64,000 nt of DNA from Flavobacterium sp. ALD4 (GTDB lineage Bacteria; Bacteroidota; Bacteroidia; Flavobacteriales; Flavobacteriaceae), in contig NZ_PJBJ01000029.1 of the NCBI RefSeq assembly GCF_002836475.1, forward strand, positions 1 to 64,000. Reading direction: 5' to 3'. A program made the translations under genes and the position numbers. This document shows, piece by piece, positions 55,226 to 64,000 of the stretch (position 1 is the first letter of the stretch; each line of letters starts with the position of its first letter). The notes beneath the pieces were generated by a model that was given only the letters and a program-made list of their open reading frames with translations, was not told where the DNA came from and did no database searches.

Positions 55226-56986
55226 TTACTGCAATTCTTTTTCTGAAAGTTGTTTTAAATATAATGAGGCATAATACCCCTCTTGATTTACTAACTGGTT
55301 ATGAGATCCTTGTTGAATGATTTTACCATCATCTATAATAATAATCTTGTGGGCATTTTTAGCAGAGGAAACTCTGTGACTTACAATAATGGTCGTTTTG
55401 TCTTTACAGATTTCGTTTAGATTATTCAAGATTGTTTCTTCGGTTTCCGTGTCAACAGCCGATAAACAGTCGTCAAAAAGTAAAATTGGCGGGTTTTTAA
55501 TTATAGCTCGTGCAATGGAAACCCTTTGTTTTTGCCCTCCAGAAAGTGTAATCCCTCGTTCACCAAGGACGGTATCGTATTGCTTATTGAATCCTACGAT
55601 ATTGTCATGTACCACGGCACTTTTTGCAGCAGCGATTACCTCTGCATCAGTGGCGTCTTCTTTACCAAACTTGATGTTGTTCTTAATAGAATCAGAAAAG
55701 AGAAAAGCATCTTGTGGCACGATTCCTATGCTGTTTCGCAAGTCGTCCAGATTTAAGGTACTTATTTCCTCATTGTCGATAGTGATTTTTCCGTCGGTCA
55801 CGTCATAAAGGCGTGAAATCAAGGCTAAAATGGTTGATTTTCCAGACCCTGTTTTTCCGAGAATTGCTAATGTCTCCCCTTTCTTCACGGTGAAAGAGAT
55901 GTCCTTAAGTGCCTTTATATGTGTGTCTTCATAAGTGTAGCTCACATTTTCGAATGAAATCGAGCCGTTTATGATTGATTTATTTGGGTTTTTATTTTTT
56001 ATTTCGGGTTCGATTTTGAGGAATTCATTCAGACGTTTTTGGGAAGCTTCCGCTTCTTGAACCATTGATGAAACCCACCCTAATGAGGCTACGGGCCACG
56101 TGAGCATATTGACATACAAAATAAATTCAGCTATCGTACCGATACTTTTAATTGTACCTTCAATGTACATCAAGCCACCAAAGTAGATTACAACCAGGTT
56201 ACTGATTCCAATAAGAGCCAACATTAACGGCCCGAATAACGACTGCACTTTGGCTAAACTCAAACTTTTATTTTTGCTTTCTTTGGCTAGGGACACCATG
56301 TTCTTTTGATGTTGATCTTCAAGTGAATAAGCTTTTATTACTCGTATGCCGGAAAATATTTCCTGCGAGAAACTGGAGACTTTCGATAAATATTGCTGAA
56401 AAACGGTACTTCTCTTGTTTATTTCTGAACTTAACTTGAAGATGCCATACGAAAGAAGAGGCAATGGAAGGATTGTGTATAATGTCAAACGAGGGGAGAC
56501 GTTGTACATGTATACAATAACAATTGTAAAACGGATCACTGTATTTATGGAGTACATCACAGCGGGACCAACATACATTCTCACTTTTGAAACATCCTCG
56601 CTGATACGATTCATCAAATCACCCGTACGATTCTTTTTATAGAAATTTTGGGTTAAGTTCTCATACTGCCTGAAAACTTCATTTTTTAAATCAAATTCGA
56701 TATGGCGGGACATAACGATTAAGGTTTGTCTCATCAGAAAAGTCAGAAAACCGGCAATAATGGTAGTGGCAATGATCAATAGTATGTTTGAAATTAACTC
56801 TTCCCGAATAACGGATGCCGCAATATTTTTGTCTTTAGAAAATGCTTCAATTGCCTTAAAAGAACTGCTGATCAATTTAGGCGTGAACAGCATGAAAATT
56901 TGTGCGATAATTGTAAATATAATCCCCAGTGAAAAACTGTATTTGTATTTGACGAAATATTTGTTTAAATAAAGTAATTCTTTCAT
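55226..56986 (-). CDS. ABC exporter half-transporter (MsbA-like)
   Basis: This 586-residue protein is a fused permease and ATPase. Six membrane segments lie in residues about 15-310. The ATPase has Walker A at 377-385 (GKTGSGKST), the Q-loop in GIVPQDAFLFSDSI, signature LSGGQ (481-485), and Walker B ILLFDD with DDCLSAVDTETEE. It probably dimerises and exports a lipid, drug or peptide; no adjacent gene tells which. It is divergent from the leucine dehydrogenase remnant. No exact TAnnTTTG box was seen just upstream. Confidence 0.94.
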   Translation of the reverse strand: MKELLYLNKYFVKYKYSFSLGIIFTIIAQIFMLFTPKLISSSFKAIEAFSKDKNIAASVIREELISNILLIIATTIIAGFLTFLMRQTLIVMSRHIEFDLKNEVFRQYENLTQNFYKKNRTGDLMNRISEDVSKVRMYVGPAVMYSINTVIRFTIVIVYMYNVSPRLTLYTILPLPLLSYGIFKLSSEINKRSTVFQQYLSKVSSFSQEIFSGIRVIKAYSLEDQHQKNMVSLAKESKNKSLSLAKVQSLFGPLMLALIGISNLVVIYFGGLMYIEGTIKSIGTIAEFILYVNMLTWPVASLGWVSSMVQEAEASQKRLNEFLKIEPEIKNKNPNKSIINGSISFENVSYTYEDTHIKALKDISFTVKKGETLAILGKTGSGKSTILALISRLYDVTDGKITIDNEEISTLNLDDLRNSIGIVPQDAFLFSDSIKNNIKFGKEDATDAEVIAAAKSAVVHDNIVGFNKQYDTVLGERGITLSGGQKQRVSIARAIIKNPPILLFDDCLSAVDTETEETILNNLNEICKDKTTIIVSHRVSSAKNAHKIIIIDDGKIIQQGSHNQLVNQEGYYASLYLKQLSEKELQ

Positions 56987-57127
56987 TTTTTTTAAGATAG
57001 TCGGTATTGAATTCGTTTTGTTTTTGTGATAATTTTTAAATTTTTAACAATTGAAAAACTTGTTTTATACACCTAAACTATCGAATTCGTAATTTTCATT
57101 AAATATTATTGATAGAGATTTATTTTT

Positions 57128-57171
57128 GATGAAATTCCGATTTGTCTTCTCGACAAATTCGCAATTTCATC
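57128..57171. repeat. Long imperfect inverted repeat
   Basis: GATGAAATTCCGATTTGTC pairs with GACAAATTCGCAATTTCATC (one bulge, one mismatch) across TTCTC. It lies between the divergent ABC exporter gene and the leucine dehydrogenase remnant. It is not followed by a T-run, so an operator or leader structure is likelier than a terminator. Confidence 0.6.
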
Positions 57172-57193
57172 ACTATAAAAATTAACACTATTG

Positions 57194-58282
57194 ATGCAAC
57201 TTTCACAACAGGAAAGTAACTTCAGAAAATCGATTCTGTTTTTGGACAATTATCATTTGATGACCACCAACAGATTGTATTTTGCAACTGCAAAGATACA
57301 GGTTTAATAGCAATTATTGGTATTCATAATTCATTTATGGGACCAGTTTAAGGAGGGGCCCGAATGTATAATTATGCCAATGAGTGGGAATTATTAAATG
57401 ATGTGTCGGGTCTTTCTCGTGGAATGACCTATAAAGCAGCGATTACGGGTCTGAACATTGGAGGAGGAAAAGCGGTTATTATAGGTGATGCCAAATCTCA
57501 GAAAACTCCTGAATTGATGCGCAAGTTTTGTGAGTTTGTAAATGGTTTAAGCGGAAGAGTTAGGGATGGAGGTCAGGGATATGGTTATTGTGCGCGATGT
57601 TACGCCTTACGTTACTGGAATTTCCGAGGAAAAAAGGGGGGGGAGCGGGAATTCCATCACGAGTTACTGCGTACGGGGTGTATATGCGGGTGAAAGTAGC
57701 TTCTAAGCATAAATTACGATGTGATGTGCTTACCGGTAAAAAAGTATTGGTTCAGGGAATAGGTCACGTTGAGGAAATTTTAGTGGATTACCTGACTAAA
57801 GAAGTAGCCATTGTCATCATTGCCGATAGTAATGAAGATAGGGGTTATTAGGTAGGGTCTTAATTTAAGGTAGTGATTTTTAAGGGAACTGATTTATAAA
57901 CGGCAGATCTAGATATTTATGCGCCTCCCGCGATGTGAGCAAGTATTAATGACGCTATGGTTCACAAAATAAAGCGAAAGTAATTGCCGGTGCCGCTAAC
58001 AGTCAATTGGCAAATGAAGAGTTATATGGCGCGATTTTGCAAGAGCGCGGTATTTCATATGCTCCATATTTCTTGATCAACGCCGGTGGCTTCATTAATG
58101 TTTATGCTGAATTAGCGCATTATTGTAAAGAGGAAATCATGCGCAAAACAGAGAATACCCACAATATAACATTAGAAATTATCGATTATACTGTTGCTAA
58201 TGGAATTACGACGCATCATCCGCCGCTTACCATTGCGCAAAACCGTATTGATCACAGAAAAGTAGAGAAGGGTAAAAAGTAA
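57194..58282 (+). pseudogene. Decayed Glu/Leu/Phe/Val dehydrogenase (leucine dehydrogenase)
   Basis: Translation in shifting frames gives most of a leucine dehydrogenase: FGQLSFDDHQQIVFCNC, MGPV-stop-GGARMYNYANEWE, GLSRGMTYKAAITGLNIGGG (with the catalytic Lys), KVLVQGIGHV (NAD fold) and ISYAPYFLINAGG. Lesions seen are a one-base loss in an A-run near 57226, TAA at 57349-57351, loss of about six codons after 57557 (where YITAED is expected) with a frame change, a second frame change at the eight-G run 57636-57643, a stop at 57849-57851, a scrambled part, and TGA at 57936-57938. Functional homologues oxidise branched-chain amino acids. Fragments from 57364, 57588 and 58007 are open but cannot form the enzyme. 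Confidence 0.93.
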
Positions 58283-58414
58283 TTTATTTTTTAAGACAGG
58301 TTCAGATCTTCCATCAGAGTATTGGGAGCTGTGACTTTTTTAGTATAGCGGAAACAAAATTAGTAGCAAAACCTTTATTTGATGTTTTAATTTTATTTTA
58401 AAAAAGGAAATGCC

Positions 58415-58422
58415 TAATTTTG
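58415..58422 (+). promoter_or_regulatory. Probable -7 box of nusB
   Basis: TAATTTTG, 29 nt before the GTG start. Confidence 0.55.
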
Positions 58423-58451
58423 CAGACTAATTTAATAAAAGTTCTTACAAG

Positions 58452-59396
58452 GTGGTAAATAGAAGACACATTCGCGTTAAAGTAATGCAATCCATTTATG
58501 CGATGCATCAAAACGGCTCTGATAATTTGGAGAAGGAAGAAAAATTCCTTTTTCACAGTATCGACAATATTCAAGATTTATACCTTACAATGATTTCTTC
58601 CTTAATGGAAATATGTAAACGAGAGACCGTCTTTTTACATAAATCAAGCTTAAAACATCTCGCTACGCCTGAGGAACGTAAACCCAACGAAAAATTTATT
58701 AAAAACAGTATCTTTCAAATTCTTGCTGAAAACAACTCTCTTAGCATTGCTATGGAAACACGTAAAGTGGATGCTTGGACTCTGAATGATGATTATATTT
58801 TGTTGTTGCTTAACGCTATAAAAGCAAGCAAGTTCTACATTGATTACATGAGTGAGCCAACAACCTCTTTCGAAGAAGACAGACAGCTTATTGCAGATTT
58901 GTTTTTGGAGGTAATTGTACCTAATGAAAAATTGTACGAGTTCCTAGAAGACGATAAACTGACTTGGATTGATGACATACCCTTGGTAAACACTCAAATT
59001 ATTAAGCAATTAAAAGCGATGAAGCCTATCATGGATGATAATTTTAGCGTGCCTAAAGTATATAAAGATAGTGAGGATAAAGCTTTCGTTAAAGATTTAT
59101 TTAGAAAAACAATTTTGAACGAGGCAGAGCTGGCAAAGGAGTTTGTTGACAAAACACCAAACTGGGATAGTGACAGGATTGCTGAGGTAGACACTATTAT
59201 CCTTAAAATGGCTATTTGTGAGTTTTTGAAATTCCCTTCAATTCCCGTAAAAGTGACGCTAAATGAATATTTAGAACTTGCTAAGGAGTATTCTACACCA
59301 AAAAGTAGTATTTTTATCAACGGAATTCTGGATAACTTAGTTAAAGAACTAGAAGTCAGTAAAAAATTAAATAAAACCGGTCGCGGTTTAATGTAA
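58452..59396 (+). CDS. nusB: Transcription antitermination factor NusB (long form)
   Basis: This 314-residue protein is about twice the size of E. coli NusB (139). The N-terminus VNRRHIRVKVMQSIYAMHQNG is NusB-like. The middle is lineage-specific, and the C-terminal NusB fold contains WDSDRIAEVDTIILKMAICEFL, then FPSIPVKVTLNEYLELAKEYS and FINGILDNLVKEL. NusB with NusE binds boxA RNA and prevents termination in rRNA operons. The start is a GTG, the best codon before NRRHIR. yajC follows after 31 nt. Confidence 0.93.
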   Translation: MVNRRHIRVKVMQSIYAMHQNGSDNLEKEEKFLFHSIDNIQDLYLTMISSLMEICKRETVFLHKSSLKHLATPEERKPNEKFIKNSIFQILAENNSLSIAMETRKVDAWTLNDDYILLLLNAIKASKFYIDYMSEPTTSFEEDRQLIADLFLEVIVPNEKLYEFLEDDKLTWIDDIPLVNTQIIKQLKAMKPIMDDNFSVPKVYKDSEDKAFVKDLFRKTILNEAELAKEFVDKTPNWDSDRIAEVDTIILKMAICEFLKFPSIPVKVTLNEYLELAKEYSTPKSSIFINGILDNLVKELEVSKKLNKTGRGLM

Positions 59397-59427
59397 CACT
59401 AATAATAAAAAAAAAGAATTAAAAATT

Positions 59428-59700
59428 ATGGAACAATTAACTCAATTTGCACCTTTCTTATTAATGTTTGTAGTGATCTATTTCTTTATGATTAGACCAC
59501 AACAGAAAAAAGCTAAGAACGAAAAAGAATTTGAAAGCACTTTAAAAGTAGGAGATAAAATCATCACTAAAAGTGGACTTCACGGTAAAGTTTCGGAGCT
59601 TGCAGATACTACAGTTGTAATTGAAACAATGTCTGGAAAATTAAAAATGGAGCGTTCTGCAATTTCTATGGAAATGAGCGCGACAGTTGCTAAAAAATAA
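59428..59700 (+). CDS. yajC: Preprotein translocase subunit YajC
   Basis: This 90-residue small membrane protein associates with SecDF. One N-terminal helix (LTQFAPFLLMFVVIYFFMIRP) is followed by QQKKAKNEKEFESTLKVGD and a soluble domain with KIITKSGLHGKVSELAD and VVIETMSGKLKMERSAIS, the YajC pattern. It is 31 nt after nusB and followed by a strong terminator, so nusB-yajC is a two-gene operon. Confidence 0.95.
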   Translation: MEQLTQFAPFLLMFVVIYFFMIRPQQKKAKNEKEFESTLKVGDKIITKSGLHGKVSELADTTVVIETMSGKLKMERSAISMEMSATVAKK

Positions 59701-59751
59701 TTTTACAAGAAACGGTATATTTAAAGTCTAAAATTTTAAATAAATCCCAAT

Positions 59752-59799
59752 AAAAAAATTCCAAATTCCAATCGTAGTGATTGGAGTTTGGAATTTTTT
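59752..59799 (+). terminator. Terminator after yajC
   Basis: AAAAAATTCCAAATTCCAAT pairs with ATTGGAGTTTGGAATTTTTT (one mismatch), a long stem with a T-run, 51 nt past the stop. Confidence 0.9.
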
Positions 59800-59832
59800 A
59801 TTTGTATCTTTTTTTAACAGTATTGATGATTC

Positions 59833-59863
59833 AAACCCTTATTTTCGCGAATAAAGGGTTTTA
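59833..59863 (-). terminator. Weak hairpin at the end of pepT
   Basis: AAACCCTTATT / AATAAAGGGTTT with a one-base bulge overlaps the pepT stop codon. The T-run on the minus strand is poor. Confidence 0.4.
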
Positions 59864-61138
59864 TTTTTTCTTTTTTGGTTTGCTTTTATCCAATCCAAAG
59901 TTCGGCATTGTTGTCAGTTCGGCTATCTTCACAATAACTTTAACTGCTTTTAGCATGCTTTCAACAGGAACGTACTCGTATTTACCGTGAAAGTTATGTC
60001 CGCCCGCAAAAATATTTGGACAAGGCAATCCTTTATAAGATAATTGACAGCCGTCAGTTCCACCACGAATGGGCTTAATTAGCGGTTTAATATTTACTTC
60101 CTTCATCGCTTTTTCGGCAATGTCAACAATATATTTTACAGGAACGACCTTTTCTTTCATGTTGTAATACTGATCGTTGATCTCAGCTATAGCAATATCT
60201 TCACCAAATTGTTTCGCAAATTTCTTATTGATTTTACGGACAATCTTTGCTACTTGCTCTTTACGTTTTTCGAATTTAATCTTGTTGTGGTCTCTGATTA
60301 TCAATTCCAAAACAGTTTCTTCAATGCTTCCGGTTAAGTGATGAACGTGGTAAAAGCCTTCATATCCTTTTGTTTCCTCAGGTGTTTCATCTGAAGGCAA
60401 TGCATTAATGAACTCATTGGCAATTAACATGGAGTTAATCATCTTTCCTTTGGCATAACCAGGATGCACACTTTTTCCTTTGAAAGTAATTTTGGCCCCA
60501 GCCGCGTTAAAATTCTCATATTCCAATTCTCCCACTTGACTTCCGTCCATGGTGTAGGCCCAGTCAGCCCCAAATTTTTCTACATCAAAATGGTGTGCTC
60601 CGCGACCAATTTCTTCATCAGGTGTGAAACCAACCCTGATTTTTCCGTGTTTTATTTCCGGATTGTTAATAAGAAACTCCATTGCTGTGACGATTTCCGT
60701 AATTCCGGCTTTATCGTCGGCACCAAGAAGTGTAGTTCCGTCAGTTGTGATTAGGGTTTGTCCTTTATATTGTAATAACTCTTTGAAATAATCAGGGGAT
60801 AAAATAATGTTTTGCTCCGCATTTAGGACAATGTCTTTTCCGTCGTAATTTGGAATAATTTGAGGTTTTACATTGGCTCCTGTAAAATCAGGAGTGGTGT
60901 CAAAGTGTGATACAAAGCCTATTGTCGGAACTTCATGATCTACATTGCTCGGTAATGTGGCCATGATATAAGATTTGTCATCTATGGTCACGTCCTGCAT
61001 TCCTATTTTTTTTAGTTCTTCAACCAATTGGTTGGCTAAGTCCCATTGTTTTGCTGTGCTTGGTGTTGTTTCTGAGTTGGGATCTGATTCCGTATCAACA
61101 GTAACATAACTGATAAAACGATCTATTATATGTTGCAT
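59861..61138 (-). CDS. pepT: Peptidase T (tripeptide aminopeptidase)
   Basis: This 425-residue M20B metallopeptidase releases N-terminal residues from tripeptides. Two-zinc-site motifs are [14 protein letters not shown] (His and catalytic Asp), [14 protein letters not shown] (bridging Asp), [16 protein letters not shown] (general-base Glu) and late [36 protein letters not shown] carries the substrate Arg. It is slightly longer than E. coli PepT, with a Lys-rich end. A -7 box lies at 61162-61169. Confidence 0.96.
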   Translation of the reverse strand: MQHIIDRFISYVTVDTESDPNSETTPSTAKQWDLANQLVEELKKIGMQDVTIDDKSYIMATLPSNVDHEVPTIGFVSHFDTTPDFTGANVKPQIIPNYDGKDIVLNAEQNIILSPDYFKELLQYKGQTLITTDGTTLLGADDKAGITEIVTAMEFLINNPEIKHGKIRVGFTPDEEIGRGAHHFDVEKFGADWAYTMDGSQVGELEYENFNAAGAKITFKGKSVHPGYAKGKMINSMLIANEFINALPSDETPEETKGYEGFYHVHHLTGSIEETVLELIIRDHNKIKFEKRKEQVAKIVRKINKKFAKQFGEDIAIAEINDQYYNMKEKVVPVKYIVDIAEKAMKEVNIKPLIKPIRGGTDGCQLSYKGLPCPNIFAGGHNFHGKYEYVPVESMLKAVKVIVKIAELTTMPNFGLDKSKPKKKK

Positions 61139-61161
61139 AAAAGTCTTTTTTAATGAAGCGC

Positions 61162-61169
61162 AAAGATAA
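61162..61169 (-). promoter_or_regulatory. Probable -7 box of pepT
   Basis: TATCTTTG on the minus strand, 23 nt before the ATG. Confidence 0.55.
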
Positions 61170-61239
61170 GGTTTATTTAGAAATTAGAGTTCAAAACTCT
61201 GACTTTGAGTCTTAATTGCAGTAATAAAAAGCAATTGTT

Positions 61240-61785
61240 TTAGTGCATCATTTGTGCCCCCTCTTTATGGGAATTGGCTTGGCCGTAATGCATGACTTTG
61301 ACTTTTATTTTTCCGCGGGTAGAGATAGTGACTAGAAAAAGATAATCGTATTCTTGATCTTCAATAGTAGGTATTGGTCTTTGGCCTCCCAAGGCTTCAA
61401 TCGTTTCTAAAATCGTATTGGAATGGCCTACGACTAAGGCCTGTTTTCCTTTGTTTTCTTTTAGTATAATTGAAGCTGCTAACTTTAAGTTTTTGGCATC
61501 ATATAGGTTAACTTTCTTTTTCTGATTTTCGGCTGTGGGTATTGCGGTACTTCTGGTGCGTTTGTAATTCGTGCTGTAAATGGTGTTTAATGGTTTTTGT
61601 TTTAATCTTTCGGCAAGAGCAATAGCTCTTTTATTTCCATTCTCTGTAAGTGAAGGGTTACTGTCTTTTGGGTCACTCGTGATTTTTTCGGCATGACGAA
61701 CTAAATAAATCATGGTTGGTAGTTCTGCTTGTGCAAAAAGGCTAACTGTCAGAAATAGAAGGAGGAAGGTGAAGTGATTTTTCAT
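61240..61785 (-). CDS. Secreted histidine phosphatase-family protein
   Basis: This 181-residue protein has a signal peptide (KNHFTFLLLFLTVSLFAQA). The histidine phosphatase domain has the phospho-accepting His31 in YLVRHAEK, then LTENGNKRAIALAERL, STNYKRTRSTAIPTAEN and the second His in ALVVGHSNTILETIEALGG. Length and motifs suit the small SixA/PhoE-like branch. The substrate is unknown, probably a periplasmic phosphoester. It lies 101 nt upstream of the pepT start on the same strand. Confidence 0.9.
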   Translation of the reverse strand: MKNHFTFLLLFLTVSLFAQAELPTMIYLVRHAEKITSDPKDSNPSLTENGNKRAIALAERLKQKPLNTIYSTNYKRTRSTAIPTAENQKKKVNLYDAKNLKLAASIILKENKGKQALVVGHSNTILETIEALGGQRPIPTIEDQEYDYLFLVTISTRGKIKVKVMHYGQANSHKEGAQMMH

Positions 61786-61966
61786 GTGTTTGTAGATTAA
61801 TTGCAGTGGCTAATTTATAAATAAATAATGATTTTTTCTGTATCTATAATGTTTCTTGTTTGTAGATACCATTTATTATGATTAAATTTAAATATCAATT
61901 TTCCAATTGTTTACTGCGTTGTGTATTTTTAAAAACTTGATAAATTCTAACTTAAAATTTTAGATT

Positions 61967-62530
61967 ATGAAAAAGGTATTATTAGTTGCTTTGTGTTTTA
62001 CTCTATTTGTAGGGTGTAAGAAAGAGGAAATGAAAGAGGAAACGAAAGAGGAAACGAAGGAAGGTACTTCTGTTTTAACTACCGCTGCGGCGAAAGTGCA
62101 AGATGTTGAATTTGCAGATGCTAAATATGCCGAAAGAGGTAAAAAAGCCTTAGACGATTTGAGAAAGGGAGATATGGATGCATGGATGGCCGAGTTTGCT
62201 GACAATGCTATATATTATTGGAACAGTGGTGACAGCTTAGTAGGTAAGCCTGCTATCGATAAATATTGGAGAGATAGAAGAGCCAACGTTTTTGAAACTA
62301 TCACTTTTGAGAATGAAATTTGGTTGGCGGTAAAAGTAAATAAGGCGGAAAATATAAAAAACCATGGGAATTTTTTATTGGGTTGGTACAAAACCACGGT
62401 TAAGTACAAAGGAGGGAAATCTATGACGCAAGGGATTCATACCGTTTTTCATTTTGATAAAAATGATAAAATCGATGTGGTGAATCAATATCTGGACAGA
62501 GCTACAATTATGGCGGCGATGAAAAAATAA
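61967..62530 (+). CDS. Lipoprotein with NTF2/SnoaL-like domain
   Basis: This 187-residue protein starts MKKVLLVALCFTLFVGC, a lipoprotein signal with Cys17. A charged linker follows (KKEEMKEETKEETKEG), then an NTF2-like domain from about 50: KKALDDLRKGDMDAWMAEFAD, IYYWNSGDSLVGKPAI, HTVFHFDKNDKIDVVNQYLD. Such cone-shaped folds bind small ligands or act as enzymes, but no catalytic pattern can be assigned. Membrane-anchored, facing the periplasm or surface. It stands alone between divergent and same-strand neighbours with wide gaps. Confidence 0.85.
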   Translation: MKKVLLVALCFTLFVGCKKEEMKEETKEETKEGTSVLTTAAAKVQDVEFADAKYAERGKKALDDLRKGDMDAWMAEFADNAIYYWNSGDSLVGKPAIDKYWRDRRANVFETITFENEIWLAVKVNKAENIKNHGNFLLGWYKTTVKYKGGKSMTQGIHTVFHFDKNDKIDVVNQYLDRATIMAAMKK

Positions 62531-62782
62531 GAAATAGTTTTGTAAATAACGTTAACCTTCATTGGCCCAATTCTATTATTTTTTATTTAAAGATATTCCG
62601 TCAAAACTGACCGTCAGATTGAAAACTTGCTAAAGCATCAAGTAAAGAGAACAGTTCGTTGCTTGTGTTTCTGTGTGAAAAGCAAATTTAAATAAAATTT
62701 AGGTTTTACAATAGTCGGCTTGTCAAATGAAATGATTTATAAATTATAGTTTCCAAATATTTATTTATCGGCGGGATAGTGG

Positions 62783-62790
62783 TATTTTTG
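62783..62790 (+). promoter_or_regulatory. Probable -7 box of pyrD
   Basis: TATTTTTG, 20 nt before the ATG. Confidence 0.6.
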
Positions 62791-62810
62791 CAGTACACAA
62801 CAAAACACTT

Positions 62811-63830
62811 ATGTATAAATTACTTATTCGTCGCATCCTTTTTTGGTTTGACCCAGAAAAAGTGCATTATTTTACTTTTTCCTTGATTCGGATTTTGTCC
62901 AAAATACCAGGGGTCTCTTTAATATTTAAATCGCTTTATAAGGTCAAAGACAGGAGATTAGAGACCGAGGTGTTTGGGCTAAAGTTTAAAAATCCGGTAG
63001 GACTTGCCGCTGGTTTTGATAAAGACGCTAAGTTGTATAAAGAATTGTCCAACTTTGGTTTTGGGTTCATTGAGATAGGTACGCTTACGCCAAAAGGGCA
63101 AGAAGGAAATCCAAAAAAGCGCTTGTTCCGTCTTAAAGAAGATTCAGCTATTATTAACCGAATGGGCTTTAATAACGGAGGTGTATTGGAGGTAGTGGAA
63201 CGATTGAAAAAAAATACAGGAGTTTTAATTGGAGGCAATATTGGTAAAAACAAACTGACGTCAAACGAAGATGCCACTTTGGATTATGAAATTTGTTTTG
63301 ATGCCTTGTTTGATTATGTCGATTATTTTGCGGTGAATGTGAGTTCACCTAACACCCCTAATCTTCGCGCTTTACAAGACAAAGAACCACTGACTCAATT
63401 GCTGCAAACTTTACAAAACAAGAATTTGGCAAAGCCAAAACAGAAACCTATACTGCTTAAAATTGCTCCTGATTTGACCGATGATCAATTACTAGATATT
63501 ATAGATATAGTGAAGCAAACAGAAATTGCAGGAGTTATAGCCACTAATACGACTATTTCTCGTGAAGGCTTGCAGTCTCAAAATAAAACAGAAATGGGTG
63601 GGTTGTCAGGGAAGCCATTAACAAGTCGTTCTACTGAAGTGATTCGTTTTCTATCTGTAAAAAGCAATAAAGCTTTTCCGATTATTGGTGTGGGAGGAAT
63701 CCATTCTGCAGATGATGCGATAGAGAAACTCGAGGCAGGTGCCAGTTTGGTACAATTATATACCGGTTTCATCTATGAAGGACCAGCTTTGGTGAAAGCC
63801 ATAAATCAAAAGATTCTAAGCCGCATGTAA
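62811..63830 (+). CDS. pyrD: Dihydroorotate dehydrogenase (quinone), class 2
   Basis: This 339-residue flavoenzyme of pyrimidine synthesis oxidises dihydroorotate to orotate with quinone as acceptor. The N-terminal helical membrane-association part ([20 protein letters not shown]) marks class 2. FMN and substrate motifs are [60 protein letters not shown] with the catalytic Ser, and [18 protein letters not shown] and IGVGGI are also present. Complete and ended by a strong terminator. Confidence 0.97.
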   Translation: MYKLLIRRILFWFDPEKVHYFTFSLIRILSKIPGVSLIFKSLYKVKDRRLETEVFGLKFKNPVGLAAGFDKDAKLYKELSNFGFGFIEIGTLTPKGQEGNPKKRLFRLKEDSAIINRMGFNNGGVLEVVERLKKNTGVLIGGNIGKNKLTSNEDATLDYEICFDALFDYVDYFAVNVSSPNTPNLRALQDKEPLTQLLQTLQNKNLAKPKQKPILLKIAPDLTDDQLLDIIDIVKQTEIAGVIATNTTISREGLQSQNKTEMGGLSGKPLTSRSTEVIRFLSVKSNKAFPIIGVGGIHSADDAIEKLEAGASLVQLYTGFIYEGPALVKAINQKILSRM

Positions 63831-63854
63831 TCGTGATTAGTTTACATTATTATC

Positions 63855-63892
63855 AAAATGCGTAATTCTTCACTGAGAATTACGCATTTTTA
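63855..63892 (+). terminator. Terminator after pyrD
   Basis: AAAATGCGTAATTCT and AGAATTACGCATTTT pair perfectly across a 6-nt loop, then T-rich sequence, 24 nt past the stop. Confidence 0.92.
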
Positions 63893-63921
63893 TTTACTAT
63901 AAAATTTTATAATCATACCCT

Positions 63922-63950
63922 TTGCTACTTTGCAAGTTTTCTTATCTTTG
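63922..63950 (+). promoter_or_regulatory. Promoter of the hydroxymethylglutaryl-CoA lyase gene
   Basis: TTG (63922-63924), 18 nt, TATCTTTG (63943-63950), and ATG 7 nt later. It is one of the two best full matches in the window to TTG-N17-19-TAnnTTTG. Confidence 0.7.
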
Positions 63951-63957
63951 AAAATCT

Positions 63958-64000
63958 ATGGAGCCAATAAAAATTATAGAATGTCCACGTGATGCCATGC
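63958..64000 (+). CDS. Hydroxymethylglutaryl-CoA lyase, 5' end only
   Basis: The 14 codons before the window edge read MEPIKIIECPRDAM. KIIECPRDAM matches the start of hydroxymethylglutaryl-CoA lyases, with an E-x-PRD substrate and metal segment, as I recall it from flavobacterial genomes where this gene can follow pyrD. This enzyme splits HMG-CoA into acetyl-CoA and acetoacetate in leucine breakdown. The assignment rests on a very short stretch, so it is tentative. The promoter is directly upstream. Confidence 0.6.
   Translation, partial: MEPIKIIECPRDAM

Noticed and set aside
57364-57693. Independent 109-residue protein
   Set aside because: Its first half is leucine dehydrogenase and its second half is out-of-frame translation of the same enzyme; it is part of the pseudogene.
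58007-58282. Independent 91-residue protein
   Set aside because: It is the in-frame C-terminal fragment of the decayed dehydrogenase, with no own start signal.

Overview
The window is a low-GC chromosomal segment from a member of the Bacteroidota, most probably Flavobacterium or a close relative. Three things point there. The promoters are of the TAnnTTTG type. The surface proteins are family-typical: a type IX secretion sorting domain, carboxypeptidase-regulatory-domain TonB receptors, and DUF4249. The housekeeping genes resemble flavobacterial ones (PafA phosphatase, monomeric isocitrate dehydrogenase, long NusB, PUR-alpha-like protein). The genus is inferred from protein resemblance, not from rRNA.

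Layout. 1-250: tRNA-Phe and tRNA-Leu with a terminator. 250-4170: a gene-poor kilobase, then two surface or secreted proteins, the second with two FISUMP domains. 4200-6120: the most unusual region, a RAYT (REP-associated tyrosine transposase) gene between two inverted and seven direct copies of a 61-bp unit made of two hairpins. 6300-17130: pafA, lysA, gltB-gltD and sucC. 17200-23350: small secreted proteins, an SDR-like oxidoreductase, a DUF1456 protein, a PLP enzyme paired with a dipeptide epimerase, an esterase and a TerB-like protein. 23340-37700: uvrB, two TonB-dependent receptors (one with a DUF4249 lipoprotein), rlmF, thiamine diphosphokinase, icd, rplS and trmD. 38060-45500: M3 peptidase, a gene-poor kilobase with a 59-residue membrane ORF, peroxiredoxin-like protein, MFS transporter, a fused cyclophilin-FKBP isomerase, a thioredoxin-like protein and CsaA. 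45830-57000: an erythromycin-esterase-like protein, a Cys-rich copper protein and a PEBP protein; then a P-type ATPase, sulfurtransferase and GNAT operon, an MFS transporter, an MscS channel, a PUR-like protein and an ABC exporter. 57190-58280: a decayed leucine dehydrogenase. 58450-64000: nusB, yajC, pepT, a histidine phosphatase, an NTF2-like lipoprotein, pyrD and the first codons of a hydroxymethylglutaryl-CoA lyase gene.

Most of the window is ordinary core metabolism: nitrogen assimilation (GltBD), the TCA cycle (SucC, Icd), lysine/peptidoglycan (LysA, dipeptide epimerase), pyrimidines (PyrD), phosphate (PafA), and translation or RNA (TrmD, RplS, RlmF, NusB). No CRISPR array, prophage, integrase or restriction system was seen. 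The best candidate for something undescribed is the RAYT/REP locus. Every recognisable REP copy keeps exactly 25 bp between its two hairpins, and base-paired substitutions preserve the stems, so the structure appears to be under selection.
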